In this document: piece after piece, positions 29,327 through 37,851 of the stretch | How the letters are laid out: each line of letters begins with the position of its first letter | Numbering within the stretch: position 1 is the first letter of the stretch | Assembly (NCBI GenBank): GCA_963850605.1 | Contig: CAWKLX010000003.1 | Span: 434,001 to 498,000 of the forward strand | From: BOG-908 sp963850605 | GTDB lineage: Bacteria > Pseudomonadota > Alphaproteobacteria > Acetobacterales > Acetobacteraceae | Length of the DNA: 64,000 nt | Direction: 5' to 3' | Position numbers and translations under genes: made by a program | Notes under the pieces: model-generated | The model's database searches: none | Told to the model about the DNA's origin: nothing | Seen by the model: the letters and a program-made list of their open reading frames with translations, nothing else

Positions 29327-29619
29327 AATGCCCCTGCGTCCAGGCGCAGCCGCCGCCATTCGGTGTCCAGAACCCGTCCTGCCATTTTGAGGCGCTCGGC
29401 CAAGGCGGCGTCACCCAGGCTGGCTGCTCCCATACATAGCCGCCATCGACCCAGTCCCAGTGCCCGGGCTGCCGGACGAGACGGATGCTGCTCACCGGCG
29501 GCTTTTCGGCGTGCGCAGCCGGCGGGTTGGCCGGCACGTGCGGGCAGGCCATTTGCGGGATGCCGGGCGGCGCGTGTGCAGCCCGCCACGACGAAAGTGA
29601 GAACTAAAAAGCGAGACAT
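29316..29619 (-). CDS. small YxxW-repeat lipoprotein (one frame change)
   Basis: About 100 residues. ATG 29619 opens a short lipoprotein signal (FLVLTFVVAGC). A net one-base insertion between about 29555 and 29600 shifts the frame. The mature part reads GHWDWVDGGYVWEQPAW and GFWTPNGGGCAWTQGHF, a tryptophan/tyrosine repeat seen in small proteobacterial outer-membrane lipoproteins of the YXWGXW type. It starts 2 nt after the ispDF stop and ends inside the next gene, so all three probably share one transcript. Confidence 0.65.
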
Positions 29620-29621
29620 CT

Positions 29622-30767
29622 TCAGACACTCGCCTGCCAAGGCACCAGCACGCTCACTGCGGCCTGTGCCGCCACACCCTCCCCACGCCCCGGAAAGCCT
29701 AGCCGCTCCGTCGTCGTCGCCTTCACCGACACACGCTCGACCGGCACGCCCAGCAAGTCGGCCAGCCGGGCCATCATCGCCGGCGCGTGTGGCGTGATCT
29801 TCGGGCGTTCGCAGATCAGCGTGACATCCGCGTTCGCCAGCACGCCGCCGCGCGCGGCGATGCGGTCGGCGGCGTGGCGCAGGAAGCGTGCGCTGTCGGC
29901 ATCCTTCCACGCGCCCTCGGTCGGCGGAAAGTGGCGGCCGATATCGCCCTCGGCCAACGCGCCATAGATCGCGTCGCACAGCGCATGGATGCCGACATCA
30001 GCATCGGAATGGCCGTCCAGACCCACCTCGCAGGGCACGGTTACGCCGCACAGAATCATCGGCCGGCCGGCCTTGGTCGCGTGGACGTCGAACCCGGTGC
30101 CCACGCGGGGCACCATGGTCTGGGCCAGGGTGCGCTCCAACCGTGCGGCATCGCTTGCAAACGTCAATTTCACGTTCTCCTCATGACCCGCCACCAGGGC
30201 GACCTGTAGCCCGGCCTGCTCCAGCAGCCAGGCATCGTCTGTCGCTTCGGGGCGGGTGGGCGCACGGTGCAGCGCGAGCAGGGTTTCGTAATGGAATGCC
30301 TGCGGCGTCTGCGCCCGATACAGGTTTTTCCGCGCGACAGTCGCCTCTATCACGCCATCCACGACCCGCTTCAACGTGTCGGCCACCGGCACCGCGGGTA
30401 TAGCGCCGCGATGCCTCTCAAGCGCAGCCAGCAGCGCCGGCACGGTGCCGTGCGGCACAAAGGGCCGGGCCGCATCATGCACCAGCACGATATCGGGCGC
30501 GTGCGGCACCAACGCTTCCAGACCGGCGCGCACGCTGTCCTGGCGAGTGGCTCCGCCCGGCACAGCCGGCAACAAGTCCAGCCCCGACAGCACCTCGCTC
30601 AAGGCAGCCGCGTCGCCCACCGGCTGCAGCAGGGTGACATGCGGCAGCAGCGCTTCGGCCGCCCAGCGCACCACCGGCCGGCCGGCAATCGACACGAACT
30701 GTTTCGGGGCGGCCGCGCCGAACCGGCTGCCAGAGCCGGCGGCGACCAGAATGGCGGCAACACGCAT
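29622..30767 (-). CDS. ispDF: bifunctional IspD-IspF of the MEP isoprenoid pathway
   Basis: A 381-residue fusion. The N-terminal part (~residues 1-220) is the IspD cytidylyltransferase (AAILVAAGSGSRFGAAAPKQ, then LVHDAARPF and RAQTPQAF). The C-terminal part is IspF, the cyclodiphosphate synthase (VGTGFDVHA, GLDGHSDADVGIHALCDA, FPPTEGAWKDADSARF, then KATTTERLGFPGRGEG). The two activities form methylerythritol cytidyl diphosphate and then the cyclic diphosphate. The fusion is typical of alphaproteobacteria. ATG 30767 is chosen because the family motif starts immediately after it. Confidence 0.95.
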   Translation of the reverse strand: MRVAAILVAAGSGSRFGAAAPKQFVSIAGRPVVRWAAEALLPHVTLLQPVGDAAALSEVLSGLDLLPAVPGGATRQDSVRAGLEALVPHAPDIVLVHDAARPFVPHGTVPALLAALERHRGAIPAVPVADTLKRVVDGVIEATVARKNLYRAQTPQAFHYETLLALHRAPTRPEATDDAWLLEQAGLQVALVAGHEENVKLTFASDAARLERTLAQTMVPRVGTGFDVHATKAGRPMILCGVTVPCEVGLDGHSDADVGIHALCDAIYGALAEGDIGRHFPPTEGAWKDADSARFLRHAADRIAARGGVLANADVTLICERPKITPHAPAMMARLADLLGVPVERVSVKATTTERLGFPGRGEGVAAQAAVSVLVPWQASV

Positions 30768-30825
30768 GGCGCGGGGTGTGGGCGAGGCAGCCGGGCTTGG
30801 CAAGCCGGTGGCGGACTCGGCGTCC

Positions 30826-31410
30826 TCACACGAAGAGAGAGGCCACCTCGATCGTAATGCCCGCAAGTGCGGCAACGTCCAGCGTGTCGGGCCAGCCGCG
30901 CGTCATCGACACCGTGTAAGCGCCGGCACAGGGCGCGCGATGGACATGCACGACGTTGCGGGTCAGATCGACGACCCAGTACTCGCTGACTTCCGCCCGG
31001 GCATAGATCTCCCGCTTGACCACGCGGTCAATCGTCAAGCTGGAATTGGCAACTTCGACCAGAAGAAGAATGTCCTTCGGCCCTGGATGCTCAAACGGGC
31101 GCCCGTGCCAGCCGGGACGAGCCAGCACGACATCCGGGTTGGGTTCGGTCACCCCGTCCAGCACCACCGGGTTCTGAACCCTCACCTTGGCCCGGCCGTG
31201 CACGGCCAGCACGAACGTTTCGGTAAGCGCATCGACGACGAGCGCGTGCCTTGGGCCTATGGCCGACATTGCTACAAGCTGGCCTTCGATGAGCTCGACC
31301 CGATCCTTAGAGCCGAGAATCCCCGCTTCCGCCATGCGATGGTAGTCGACCCTGGACAGCTGACGTATCGGCATGTCGTGCCGGCTCAGAACGTTCGTTC
31401 CTCCATCCAT
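30826..31410 (-). CDS. Uma2-family putative restriction-like endonuclease
   Basis: A 194-residue protein of the Uma2 (DUF820) family with a PD-(D/E)xK nuclease-like core. The active-site pattern is visible as EPNPDVVL, LLLVEVANSS and KREIYA, with WVVDL as the following strand. Family members are numerous in some genomes and their biological role is unclear. ATG 31410 (MDGGTNVLSRH) is preferred over the ATG 17 codons upstream because it is nearer the family N-terminus. It is a single copy here with no adjacent mobile-element genes. Confidence 0.8.
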   Translation of the reverse strand: MDGGTNVLSRHDMPIRQLSRVDYHRMAEAGILGSKDRVELIEGQLVAMSAIGPRHALVVDALTETFVLAVHGRAKVRVQNPVVLDGVTEPNPDVVLARPGWHGRPFEHPGPKDILLLVEVANSSLTIDRVVKREIYARAEVSEYWVVDLTRNVVHVHRAPCAGAYTVSMTRGWPDTLDVAALAGITIEVASLFV

Positions 31411-31534
31411 GGCCGCGTCCCTCCTGTGCCGCTCGCAGAATGACGACTGGCCCAAGCTCATTCAACACGCTTTGCCATTTGCATGCTTTCGCCGCATTGC
31501 AGCATGCCTCGTGCGAGCGTAGCTTGCCTAAATC

Positions 31535-32581
31535 ATGGGCAGTGCACTCAAACCGATCAACCTCGGCGATGGCGTCACCATCGACAACCCGGTGATCCTG
31601 GCCCCCATGTCGGGTGTCACCGACCTGCCCTTCCGCCGGCTGGCCAAGCGGCTGGGCACCGGGATGGTGGTCAGCGAGATGATCGCGTCCTGGGCCATGG
31701 TCCGGGAGAACCGCAACACGCTGCGTATGGCCGCGCTGGACGAAGGCGGCGGCCCGCGCGCCATCCAGCTTGCCGGCTGCGAACCGGCGGCGATGGCCGA
31801 AGCCGCACGCATTTCCGCGGATTTGGGCGCCGAGGTGATCGACATAAACTTCGGCTGCCCTGTGCGCAAAGTGGCGATGGGGCAGCAGGCCGGCTCGGCG
31901 CTCATGCGGGACGAAACAGCGGCCGCGCAGATCCTGGAAGCCACGGTGAAGGCCGTCTCGGTTCCGGTGACCCTGAAAATGCGCATGGGGTGGGACCACC
32001 AGTCGCTCAACGCTCCAAACCTCGCCCGCATCGCCGAGGCCGCCGGCATCCGCATGGTGACCGTGCACGGCCGCACCCGGCAGCAATTCTACGGTGGCAT
32101 CGCCGATTGGGATTTCGTCGGTCGGGTCAAGCGGGCGACGAACCTGCCGGTCGTGGTCAACGGTGACATCAACACGGTCGAGGATGCCGCGTCCGCCCGC
32201 GAACGCTCCGGGGCGGACGGGGTGATGGTCGGGCGCGCCTGCTACGGCCGTCCATGGTTTCCCGCCCAGGTTGCACATTTCTTGGGCACCGGCCGTCATG
32301 CCCCCGAACCGGATCTGGTCGAGCAGCGCGCCATCCTGCTCGACCATTACGATGCCATGCTCACCCATTTCGGTGCCGATGCCGGTCTGCGCCTGGCCCG
32401 AAAGCATGTGGCCTGGTACTCGCGCGGCTTGCCGGGCTCGGCGGAGTTCCGGGCCACCGTCATGAAGCTGACCGACGCACCGTCGGTGATCGCGCTCATC
32501 GGCCGCTTCTATGACCCGCTCATTCAGGCGGGCGTCGTGCGGGCAGCCGCACCATCCGAACCGGAGGCATTGGCGGCATGA
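31535..32581 (+). CDS. dusB: tRNA-dihydrouridine synthase DusB
   Basis: A 348-residue FMN-dependent TIM-barrel enzyme that reduces uridine at D-loop positions in tRNA. The flavin-binding start reads LAPMSGVTDLPFR, the catalytic Cys lies in INFGCPVRKV, and HGRTRQQFY and NGDI follow. It is the first gene of a dusB-ntrB-ntrC operon, the standard order in alphaproteobacteria; its stop overlaps ntrB by 4 nt (ATGA). Confidence 0.94.
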   Translation: MGSALKPINLGDGVTIDNPVILAPMSGVTDLPFRRLAKRLGTGMVVSEMIASWAMVRENRNTLRMAALDEGGGPRAIQLAGCEPAAMAEAARISADLGAEVIDINFGCPVRKVAMGQQAGSALMRDETAAAQILEATVKAVSVPVTLKMRMGWDHQSLNAPNLARIAEAAGIRMVTVHGRTRQQFYGGIADWDFVGRVKRATNLPVVVNGDINTVEDAASARERSGADGVMVGRACYGRPWFPAQVAHFLGTGRHAPEPDLVEQRAILLDHYDAMLTHFGADAGLRLARKHVAWYSRGLPGSAEFRATVMKLTDAPSVIALIGRFYDPLIQAGVVRAAAPSEPEALAA

Positions 32582-33744
32582 GGCTGCCTCTGGCACGCGG
32601 CCGTGCCCGGCTCGCCGTGGTCGGCGAGCCGCCACCGCCCGCGGTGCCGGACGCCGCCGCCATCCTGTCCGCCATGCCTGTCGCCTGCGTCCTGATCGAT
32701 GCAGACAACCGGTTCCGCGCCGCCAATCCGGCCGCCGAGCAGTTCTTCGCCCTGTCGGTATCGCAACTTCTGCATTTCGGCCTGGCCGAGTTGGTGGCCG
32801 AGGACAGCCCGCTTTTCGGGCTGCTCGAACAGGTGCGGGCAGGGCAGGTGGTGGTCGCCGATTACGACCTCAATTTCGACAGCCCGCGTCTCCAGCGTCG
32901 CGGCGTCACCGTGCACGGCACGCCGGTGCCGGAAGAGCCAGGTTGCGTGCTGCTGACCCTGCAGGGCGAGTCCGCCGCCCGCACGCTGGACCGCCAGCTC
33001 AACTTCCGCAGTGCCGCCCGTTCTGTAGCCGGCATGGCCGCTGTCCTCGCCCACGAAGTCAAAAATCCGCTGTCCGGCATACGGGGCGCCGCCCAGTTGC
33101 TGGAGCGCACCGTGGGCGAGTCCGATCGCGAACTGGCCGTGCTGATCCGCGACGAGGCCGACCGCATACGCGAACTGGTCGAGCGCATGGAGGCGTTCGG
33201 CGAAAAACCGGTGGTGCGCGACGCGGTCAACATCCACCGCGTGCTGGAACACGTCAAACGCCTGGCGCAAACCGGCTTTGCCGCCCACCTGCGCATCGCC
33301 GAGCTCTATGACCCCTCGCTGCCGCCGGTGCTGGGCAACCGCGATCAGCTGGTCCAGGTCATGCTGAACCTGGTGAAGAACGCCGCCGAAGCGATGACCG
33401 AGGCCCAGTCCGACGGCGAGATCCGTCTCAAAACCGCCTACCAGCACGGCGTCCGGGTAGCGATCCCAGGCACCACGCGCCGGCTGCATCTGCCTTTGAT
33501 CGTCACCGTGCGCGACAGCGGGCCGGGCATTCCGCCCGAGGTGCGCGACAACCTTTTCGATCCTTTTGTCACCACCAAGCCGGCCGGCAGTGGCCTGGGG
33601 CTTGCACTGGTCGCCAAGATCGTCGGCGAACATGGGGGTCTCATCGAAGTGGACAGCCGTCCGGGCCGCACCGAGTTCCGCGTATCCCTGCCGATCTTCG
33701 AAGAAGAGCGCGCCACCTCCGGCATGGACCTGCCCGGGGCGTAG
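32578..33744 (+). CDS. ntrB: nitrogen regulation sensor kinase NtrB
   Basis: A 388-residue cytosolic histidine kinase/phosphatase that controls NtrC in response to PII. It has an N-terminal PAS domain (residues ~20-125), a phospho-acceptor H box VLAHEVKNPLSGI, the N box NLVKNAAEAM, and ATP boxes DSGPGIPPEV and GSGLGLALV. No membrane segment is present, as expected for NtrB. ntrC starts on the base after its stop. Confidence 0.94.
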   Translation: MRLPLARGRARLAVVGEPPPPAVPDAAAILSAMPVACVLIDADNRFRAANPAAEQFFALSVSQLLHFGLAELVAEDSPLFGLLEQVRAGQVVVADYDLNFDSPRLQRRGVTVHGTPVPEEPGCVLLTLQGESAARTLDRQLNFRSAARSVAGMAAVLAHEVKNPLSGIRGAAQLLERTVGESDRELAVLIRDEADRIRELVERMEAFGEKPVVRDAVNIHRVLEHVKRLAQTGFAAHLRIAELYDPSLPPVLGNRDQLVQVMLNLVKNAAEAMTEAQSDGEIRLKTAYQHGVRVAIPGTTRRLHLPLIVTVRDSGPGIPPEVRDNLFDPFVTTKPAGSGLGLALVAKIVGEHGGLIEVDSRPGRTEFRVSLPIFEEERATSGMDLPGA

Positions 33745-35193
33745 ATGCCGACACCGCCCACCGTGCTCATCGCGGACGACGACAGGTCGATCCGCACCGT
33801 TCTCACGCAGGCGCTCGGCCGCGCCGGCTATCAGGTGCGCGCCACCGGCTCGGCGGCGATGCTGTGGCGCTGGGTGGAGGAGGGCGAGGGCGACCTGGTC
33901 ATCACCGACGTGGTCATGCCGGACGAGAATGGGCTGGAGCTGCTGCCCCGCATGCGCCGGGTGCGCCCGGACCTGCGGGTCATCGTGATGAGCGCGCAAT
34001 CGACGCTGATGACCGCGGTCAAGGCGGCCCAGCGCGGCGCCTTCGAATACCTGCCCAAACCCTTCGATCTGACCGAGCTGCTGGCCGTGGTCGCCCGCGC
34101 GCTGGCCGTCTCGGCTCCCGCCGACGCCCAAGAGCCGGAGCCGCGCGATACCGAGGAAAAGCTGCCGCTCATCGGTCGCAGCCAGGCCATGCAGGAGATC
34201 TACCGGACCATCGCGCGACTGACGACAACCGACCTCACCGTCATGGTCCGCGGCGAGAGCGGCACGGGCAAGGAGCTGGTCGCCCGCGCGCTGCACGATT
34301 ACGGGCGCCGCCGCACCGGACCGTTCGTGGCCATCAATATGGCCGCGATCCCGCGCGAGCTGATCGAGAGCGAGCTGTTCGGCCATGAGCGCGGCAGTTT
34401 CACCGGCGCGCACAACCGCACCCAGGGCCGCTTCGAGCAGGCGGCTGGCGGCACGCTGTTCCTCGATGAAATCGGCGACATGCCGGCCGAGGCGCAGACG
34501 CGCCTGTTGCGCGTGCTGCAGGAAGGCGAGTTCACGAGCGTCGGCGGCCGCGCGCCGATCCGGGCCAACGTGCGCATCGTCGCCGCGACCCATCGCGACC
34601 TGCGCCAGGCCATCGCCGCCGGTGTGTTCCGCGAGGATCTGTTCTACCGCCTGAACGTGGTGCCCATCCGCTTGCCCCCACTTCGCGAGCGCGCGGAAGA
34701 CGTCGGCGTGCTGGCTCGCCACTTCCTGGACCGCGCGCGCGAAGCGGGGCTGCCGGGCAAAATACTGGACCAGGGTGCGATCGACGCGCTGCGCCGGCAC
34801 CGCTGGCCGGGCAATGTGCGCGAGCTGGAAAACCTCATGCGCCGCCTGGCCGCGCTGACGCCGCAGGAGGTGATCAGCGCCGAAGTCGTTGCCGCCGAAC
34901 TGGCCGAGCCGGAAGGCGACCCCATCGAACCATCCGGCGGCGGCACGCGCGACCTGGGCCAGGCGGTCGAGCGCCATATCCGGCACATGCTGGCCGGCAG
35001 CAGCGACCCTACGCCCACGCGCGACATCTACGACCAGGTGATCGCCGAAGTGGAGCGGCCGCTGATCCGCATGACGCTGGCGGCCACGCGCGGCAACCAG
35101 ATCAAGGCGGCGGAAATGCTCGGGCTGAACAGGAATACGCTGCGGAAGAAGATCAAGGATTTAGATATTGCTGTGGTGCGTGGGGTTGGGTAG
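33745..35193 (+). CDS. ntrC: nitrogen regulation response regulator NtrC
   Basis: A 482-residue sigma54 activator. The receiver domain (residues ~1-125) carries the phospho-acceptor Asp in LVITDVVMPDENG. The AAA+ domain shows GESGTGKELVAR (Walker A) and GTLFLDEIGD (Walker B). The sigma54 contact loop reads GSFTGA rather than the usual GAFTGA. The C-terminal Fis-type helix-turn-helix is NQIKAAEMLGLNRNTLRKKI. ntrY and ntrX, which often follow, are absent here; instead a pair of AT-rich hairpins ends the operon. Confidence 0.94.
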   Translation: MPTPPTVLIADDDRSIRTVLTQALGRAGYQVRATGSAAMLWRWVEEGEGDLVITDVVMPDENGLELLPRMRRVRPDLRVIVMSAQSTLMTAVKAAQRGAFEYLPKPFDLTELLAVVARALAVSAPADAQEPEPRDTEEKLPLIGRSQAMQEIYRTIARLTTTDLTVMVRGESGTGKELVARALHDYGRRRTGPFVAINMAAIPRELIESELFGHERGSFTGAHNRTQGRFEQAAGGTLFLDEIGDMPAEAQTRLLRVLQEGEFTSVGGRAPIRANVRIVAATHRDLRQAIAAGVFREDLFYRLNVVPIRLPPLRERAEDVGVLARHFLDRAREAGLPGKILDQGAIDALRRHRWPGNVRELENLMRRLAALTPQEVISAEVVAAELAEPEGDPIEPSGGGTRDLGQAVERHIRHMLAGSSDPTPTRDIYDQVIAEVERPLIRMTLAATRGNQIKAAEMLGLNRNTLRKKIKDLDIAVVRGVG

Positions 35194-35200
35194 AAGAAAG

Positions 35201-35300
35201 CGCTTCTTTTCTGAAGAAAAAAGCAAAAGACTTTTGTCAACTTGACTCGCCTAAATAGATAAAAGTTTTTTGGTTCTTTTTTTCAAAAAAGAACATCTTC
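35201..35300. repeat. inverted pair of AT-rich double-palindrome elements (type A, copies 2 and 3)
   Basis: Copy 2 (35201-35237) is in reverse orientation: CTTCTTTTCTGAAGAAAAAAG, then AAAAGACTTTTG. Copy 3 (35261-35300) is in direct orientation: AAAAGTTTTTTGG, then GTTCTTTTTTTCAAAAAAGAAC. They flank about 23 bp. The region lies between the ntrC stop and a lipoprotein gene and probably works as a two-way terminator. Confidence 0.65.
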
Positions 35301-35336
35301 CTTTGCCTGCCCGCCCCGTCACGCTAACGTCCCGTC

Positions 35337-35633
35337 ATGCGCGGTTTCGTCATGTGTCTCCTTCTCGCCGGCTGTGCGCTGTCCGACCCGGTAGCCGTCT
35401 CGGAGCAGCCGCGTGCGCTGGTGGACGCCTACCTGATCGCGCACGGTATGGCGGCCGGTTACGCGCAGGGGCCGCAAGCCGACCCTGCCGTGGTGGAGCA
35501 ACTGGCGCGGCTGGACAGTCGCGCCGCGCAGGCCGTGCGGTCCCTGGCGCGCGCACCGGGCAACCTGTCCGCGACCGCCGAAGCCGTGGCTGCGCTGACC
35601 GACTATGCCGCGCGGCAATCCGCTACCCAGTAG
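35337..35633 (+). CDS. small lipoprotein of unknown function
   Basis: A 98-residue protein with a lipoprotein leader (MRGFVMCLLLAGC, Cys at residue 13) and a helical, alanine-rich mature part (ALVDAYLIAHGMAAGYAQG, then LARLDSRAAQAVRSLARAP). I do not recognise the family. ATG 35337 directly precedes the leader. It lies 32 nt upstream of the ABC ATPase gene on the same strand and may share its transcript. Confidence 0.7.
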   Translation: MRGFVMCLLLAGCALSDPVAVSEQPRALVDAYLIAHGMAAGYAQGPQADPAVVEQLARLDSRAAQAVRSLARAPGNLSATAEAVAALTDYAARQSATQ

Positions 35634-35665
35634 CCGGTCTCGTCCACAAAGGTGACAAGCATCGC

Positions 35666-36700
35666 ATGACCGCACTCTCCGTGCGCGGCCTGACCGTGCT
35701 GCGCGACGGGCGCCCGGTGCTGCGTGACACGGGCCTTTCCGCCGAATCGAGCAGCCTGACGTGCCTGCTGGGCCTGGCCGGCGCCGGAAAAACCTCGCTG
35801 CTGGCCGCCATCGCCGGGCTGCTGCCGATCGGGCAGGGCGCGGTCCTGATCGGCGGCGCAGACGTGACCCGGCTGACGCCGCGGCGGCGCGGCGTGGGAT
35901 TCCTGGCGCCGGGCACCAGCCTGGCCGAGGGGCGCACCGTGCGCGGCGCGCTGTCACGGCTGGCCGGTGCCGGTGGCGCGGCACGGGCCGCGGTGCTGAT
36001 CGACGCGTTGGGGCTGGCCGGCGTGGCCGGGCAGGGCGCGGGCCTGCTCTCCCACGGGCAGGCAGCCCTGGCGCTGGCCGCGGCACGGCTGCTGCCGCCG
36101 GGCGGAGTGCTGCTGGTGGACGAGGCGGGGGCGGGCTTGGACGATCCGTCCCGGGTCGCGTTCATCAGCATTTTGCGCGACTTGGCCGCGGCGGGCCGGA
36201 CCGTGCTGATGGCCACGCGCTGTCCGCGCCTGGCCCAGGCCGCGGACCATCTGGTGCTGTTGTCGGATGGGCGCGTCCTCCAGGCGGGACCGCCGGCCCT
36301 GCTCTATGCTCGGCCGGGCTGCGCCGCCGCCGCAAGGCTGACCGGGCCGGCGAATATTCTCGGGGGTATCGTGCGCGAGAAGCGCCCAGGCGGTTTCATC
36401 TGGGCCGCTTCGGGGCGCTATGTGCAAGCGACCAGCCCTGATGCGCCCGCGCCGAAGCTGGGCAGCGCCGTGGCGCTATGCCTCAGACCGGAGCACCTGA
36501 TGCTGCTGCCGGAGGGGGCAGTGGCGGACAACTCGATCGAGGGCCGCGTGCAGACGGTAGAGCCCGGACCGGGCACCTGCTCACTCGGCGTGCACACCCC
36601 CCTCGGCCTGCTCCACACGATAGTCCCGGCCTACAAAGGTCCGGAAGTGTGCCTGGGCTGGGCCGCCAGCGCCCCTTGGGTAATGAGCGCGGATGAGTAA
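35666..36700 (+). CDS. atypical ABC transporter ATPase of the PotA/FbpC type
   Basis: A 344-residue ABC ATPase with a C-terminal TOBE-like extension (residues ~235-340). Walker A is normal (GLAGAGKTS, ~36-44), as are Walker B (VLLVDEAGAGLD) and the D-loop. The signature reads LSHGQ rather than LSGGQ. Two key residues are missing. The Q-loop position reads GVGFLAPGTS with no Gln. The H-loop reads LMATRCPRL where THD is usual, so the switch His is absent. No permease or binding protein is adjacent. Its TAA stop coincides with the start of an AT-rich hairpin. Hydrolysis is doubtful, and it may be a regulatory or decaying subunit. An earlier reading frame start at 35270 lies in the upstream repeat and is rejected. 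Confidence 0.8.
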   Translation: MTALSVRGLTVLRDGRPVLRDTGLSAESSSLTCLLGLAGAGKTSLLAAIAGLLPIGQGAVLIGGADVTRLTPRRRGVGFLAPGTSLAEGRTVRGALSRLAGAGGAARAAVLIDALGLAGVAGQGAGLLSHGQAALALAAARLLPPGGVLLVDEAGAGLDDPSRVAFISILRDLAAAGRTVLMATRCPRLAQAADHLVLLSDGRVLQAGPPALLYARPGCAAAARLTGPANILGGIVREKRPGGFIWAASGRYVQATSPDAPAPKLGSAVALCLRPEHLMLLPEGAVADNSIEGRVQTVEPGPGTCSLGVHTPLGLLHTIVPAYKGPEVCLGWAASAPWVMSADE

Positions 36701-36740
36701 AAGTCTTTTGCTTCTTTTCCTCGGAAAAGAAGACGCTTCC
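36699..36740. repeat. AT-rich double-palindrome element (type A, copy 4), bidirectional terminator
   Basis: AAAAGTCTTTTG is followed by a perfect 10-bp stem CTTCTTTTCC/GGAAAAGAAG with loop TC. It sits exactly between the ABC ATPase stop (36698-36700) and the stop of the minus-strand gene (36742), so it can terminate both transcripts. Confidence 0.75.
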
Positions 36741-36741
36741 C

Positions 36742-37623
36742 TCAAGCCGCCCGAACCTGCAACGGCGTAGGCAACGCCGCATCCTGGTCCGTCGCAGCCG
36801 GAGTCAGCACCACCAGCCCCGCCGAGGGTGCAGGCCCACGCGCCGAGAACCGGCAGTCGCGGTGCAGCAGAAGCAGCCGGTCGGGTCCGAATTCGTAGAT
36901 CTGGCTGGCCTGCGGCTCGGCCACCGCCGCAGGGTGACCCGGGTCGCGGCCCAGGTGGGAGCGTTCCTCCACCGCCAGGCGGCCGCGGTTTTGGCTCCAC
37001 AGCGCCAGCACCGGCCCGGCCGCGCGGGCAAAGGTGAGTGCGTCGGCCAGGTTGGCGATGCCGGTGCGTGTCACCGGAGTGTCGGCCATCATGACCAGGC
37101 TCAGCAACTCGCGCGCGGCCTGCTCCGGCGGGATGCGCTGGCCGGCCGCTTCACCCGCCCCCGGCTTGGCGACGCGCAGCGTGCGCGTGTAGGCGCCCAC
37201 CGTCAGCAGCGCGTTCAGGAAATCGTATTCGACCTGCCCCAGCATGCCGTGCTGCATCATCCAGGCAACCCGGCCGGGATGCATGGCGCCCAACTCCGGC
37301 GCATCGCCGCCAAACCCGGTGCGGCCGGCGCCCACCACCTGGCTGGTCGCCTGCAACAGCGCCACATCGGAGAATTGCAGCCGCACCATCAGCGATCCGA
37401 CCCGCTCGCCCTCGGCCAGCCGCACCGGGAAGTCGAAGCCGCTGAAACCGTCGCCAAGCCCGGCGTCCAGCAAGTCCTGACGAAACCCGTCCACCTCGCC
37501 CGACCCGACGCAGCGCCCGCCGACGAAGGCCAGAACCGTCTGGCCTCGCAGCGGTCCGGACTGCGCGTGCAGCCATCCGACAACCCTGTTTCGTTGCGCG
37601 ATCTCGATGGCGCCTCTGATCAT
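36742..37623 (-). CDS. glycan-cluster protein with N-terminal GW-type domain, unknown function
   Basis: A 293-residue protein. The N-terminal ~75 residues (IAQRNRVVGWLHA, VLAFVGGRCVGSGEVDGFR and LGDGFSGFDFPV) match a small domain common in alphaproteobacterial proteins of surface-polysaccharide loci, where a sugar-binding or structural role is suspected. The rest has no motif I recognise. It faces away from the glycosyltransferase gene; 228 bp between them should hold divergent promoters. It marks the left end of the glycan region. Confidence 0.6.
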   Translation of the reverse strand: MIRGAIEIAQRNRVVGWLHAQSGPLRGQTVLAFVGGRCVGSGEVDGFRQDLLDAGLGDGFSGFDFPVRLAEGERVGSLMVRLQFSDVALLQATSQVVGAGRTGFGGDAPELGAMHPGRVAWMMQHGMLGQVEYDFLNALLTVGAYTRTLRVAKPGAGEAAGQRIPPEQAARELLSLVMMADTPVTRTGIANLADALTFARAAGPVLALWSQNRGRLAVEERSHLGRDPGHPAAVAEPQASQIYEFGPDRLLLLHRDCRFSARGPAPSAGLVVLTPAATDQDAALPTPLQVRAA

Positions 37624-37851
37624 CGTTCACTCCATCGTGCAGGCGGGGGCTAAATTGATCCGTCCGCCATGCAAGAAGCAAGCACAGGATTATGACAGGT
37701 ATGAGGCGACGTGGACCGCGCGCAATAGTGTTTGCAAGGCATCTCGTCGAACCGGAGAATAACTCTCCGTTTCGCAACCACACGACGCGAATTGCACAAC
37801 CGTCACGATAGAAGTTTTCATCGCGGCTTATGCTCTGGTATGCGCTGCCGG

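Noticed and set aside
29622..30767. IspD-IspF fusion as a novel architecture
   Set aside because: This fusion is well known in alphaproteobacteria.
32524..34986. An 820-codon minus-strand open frame opposite ntrB and ntrC
   Set aside because: It mirrors two intact regulators with perfect catalytic motifs and has no motif of its own.
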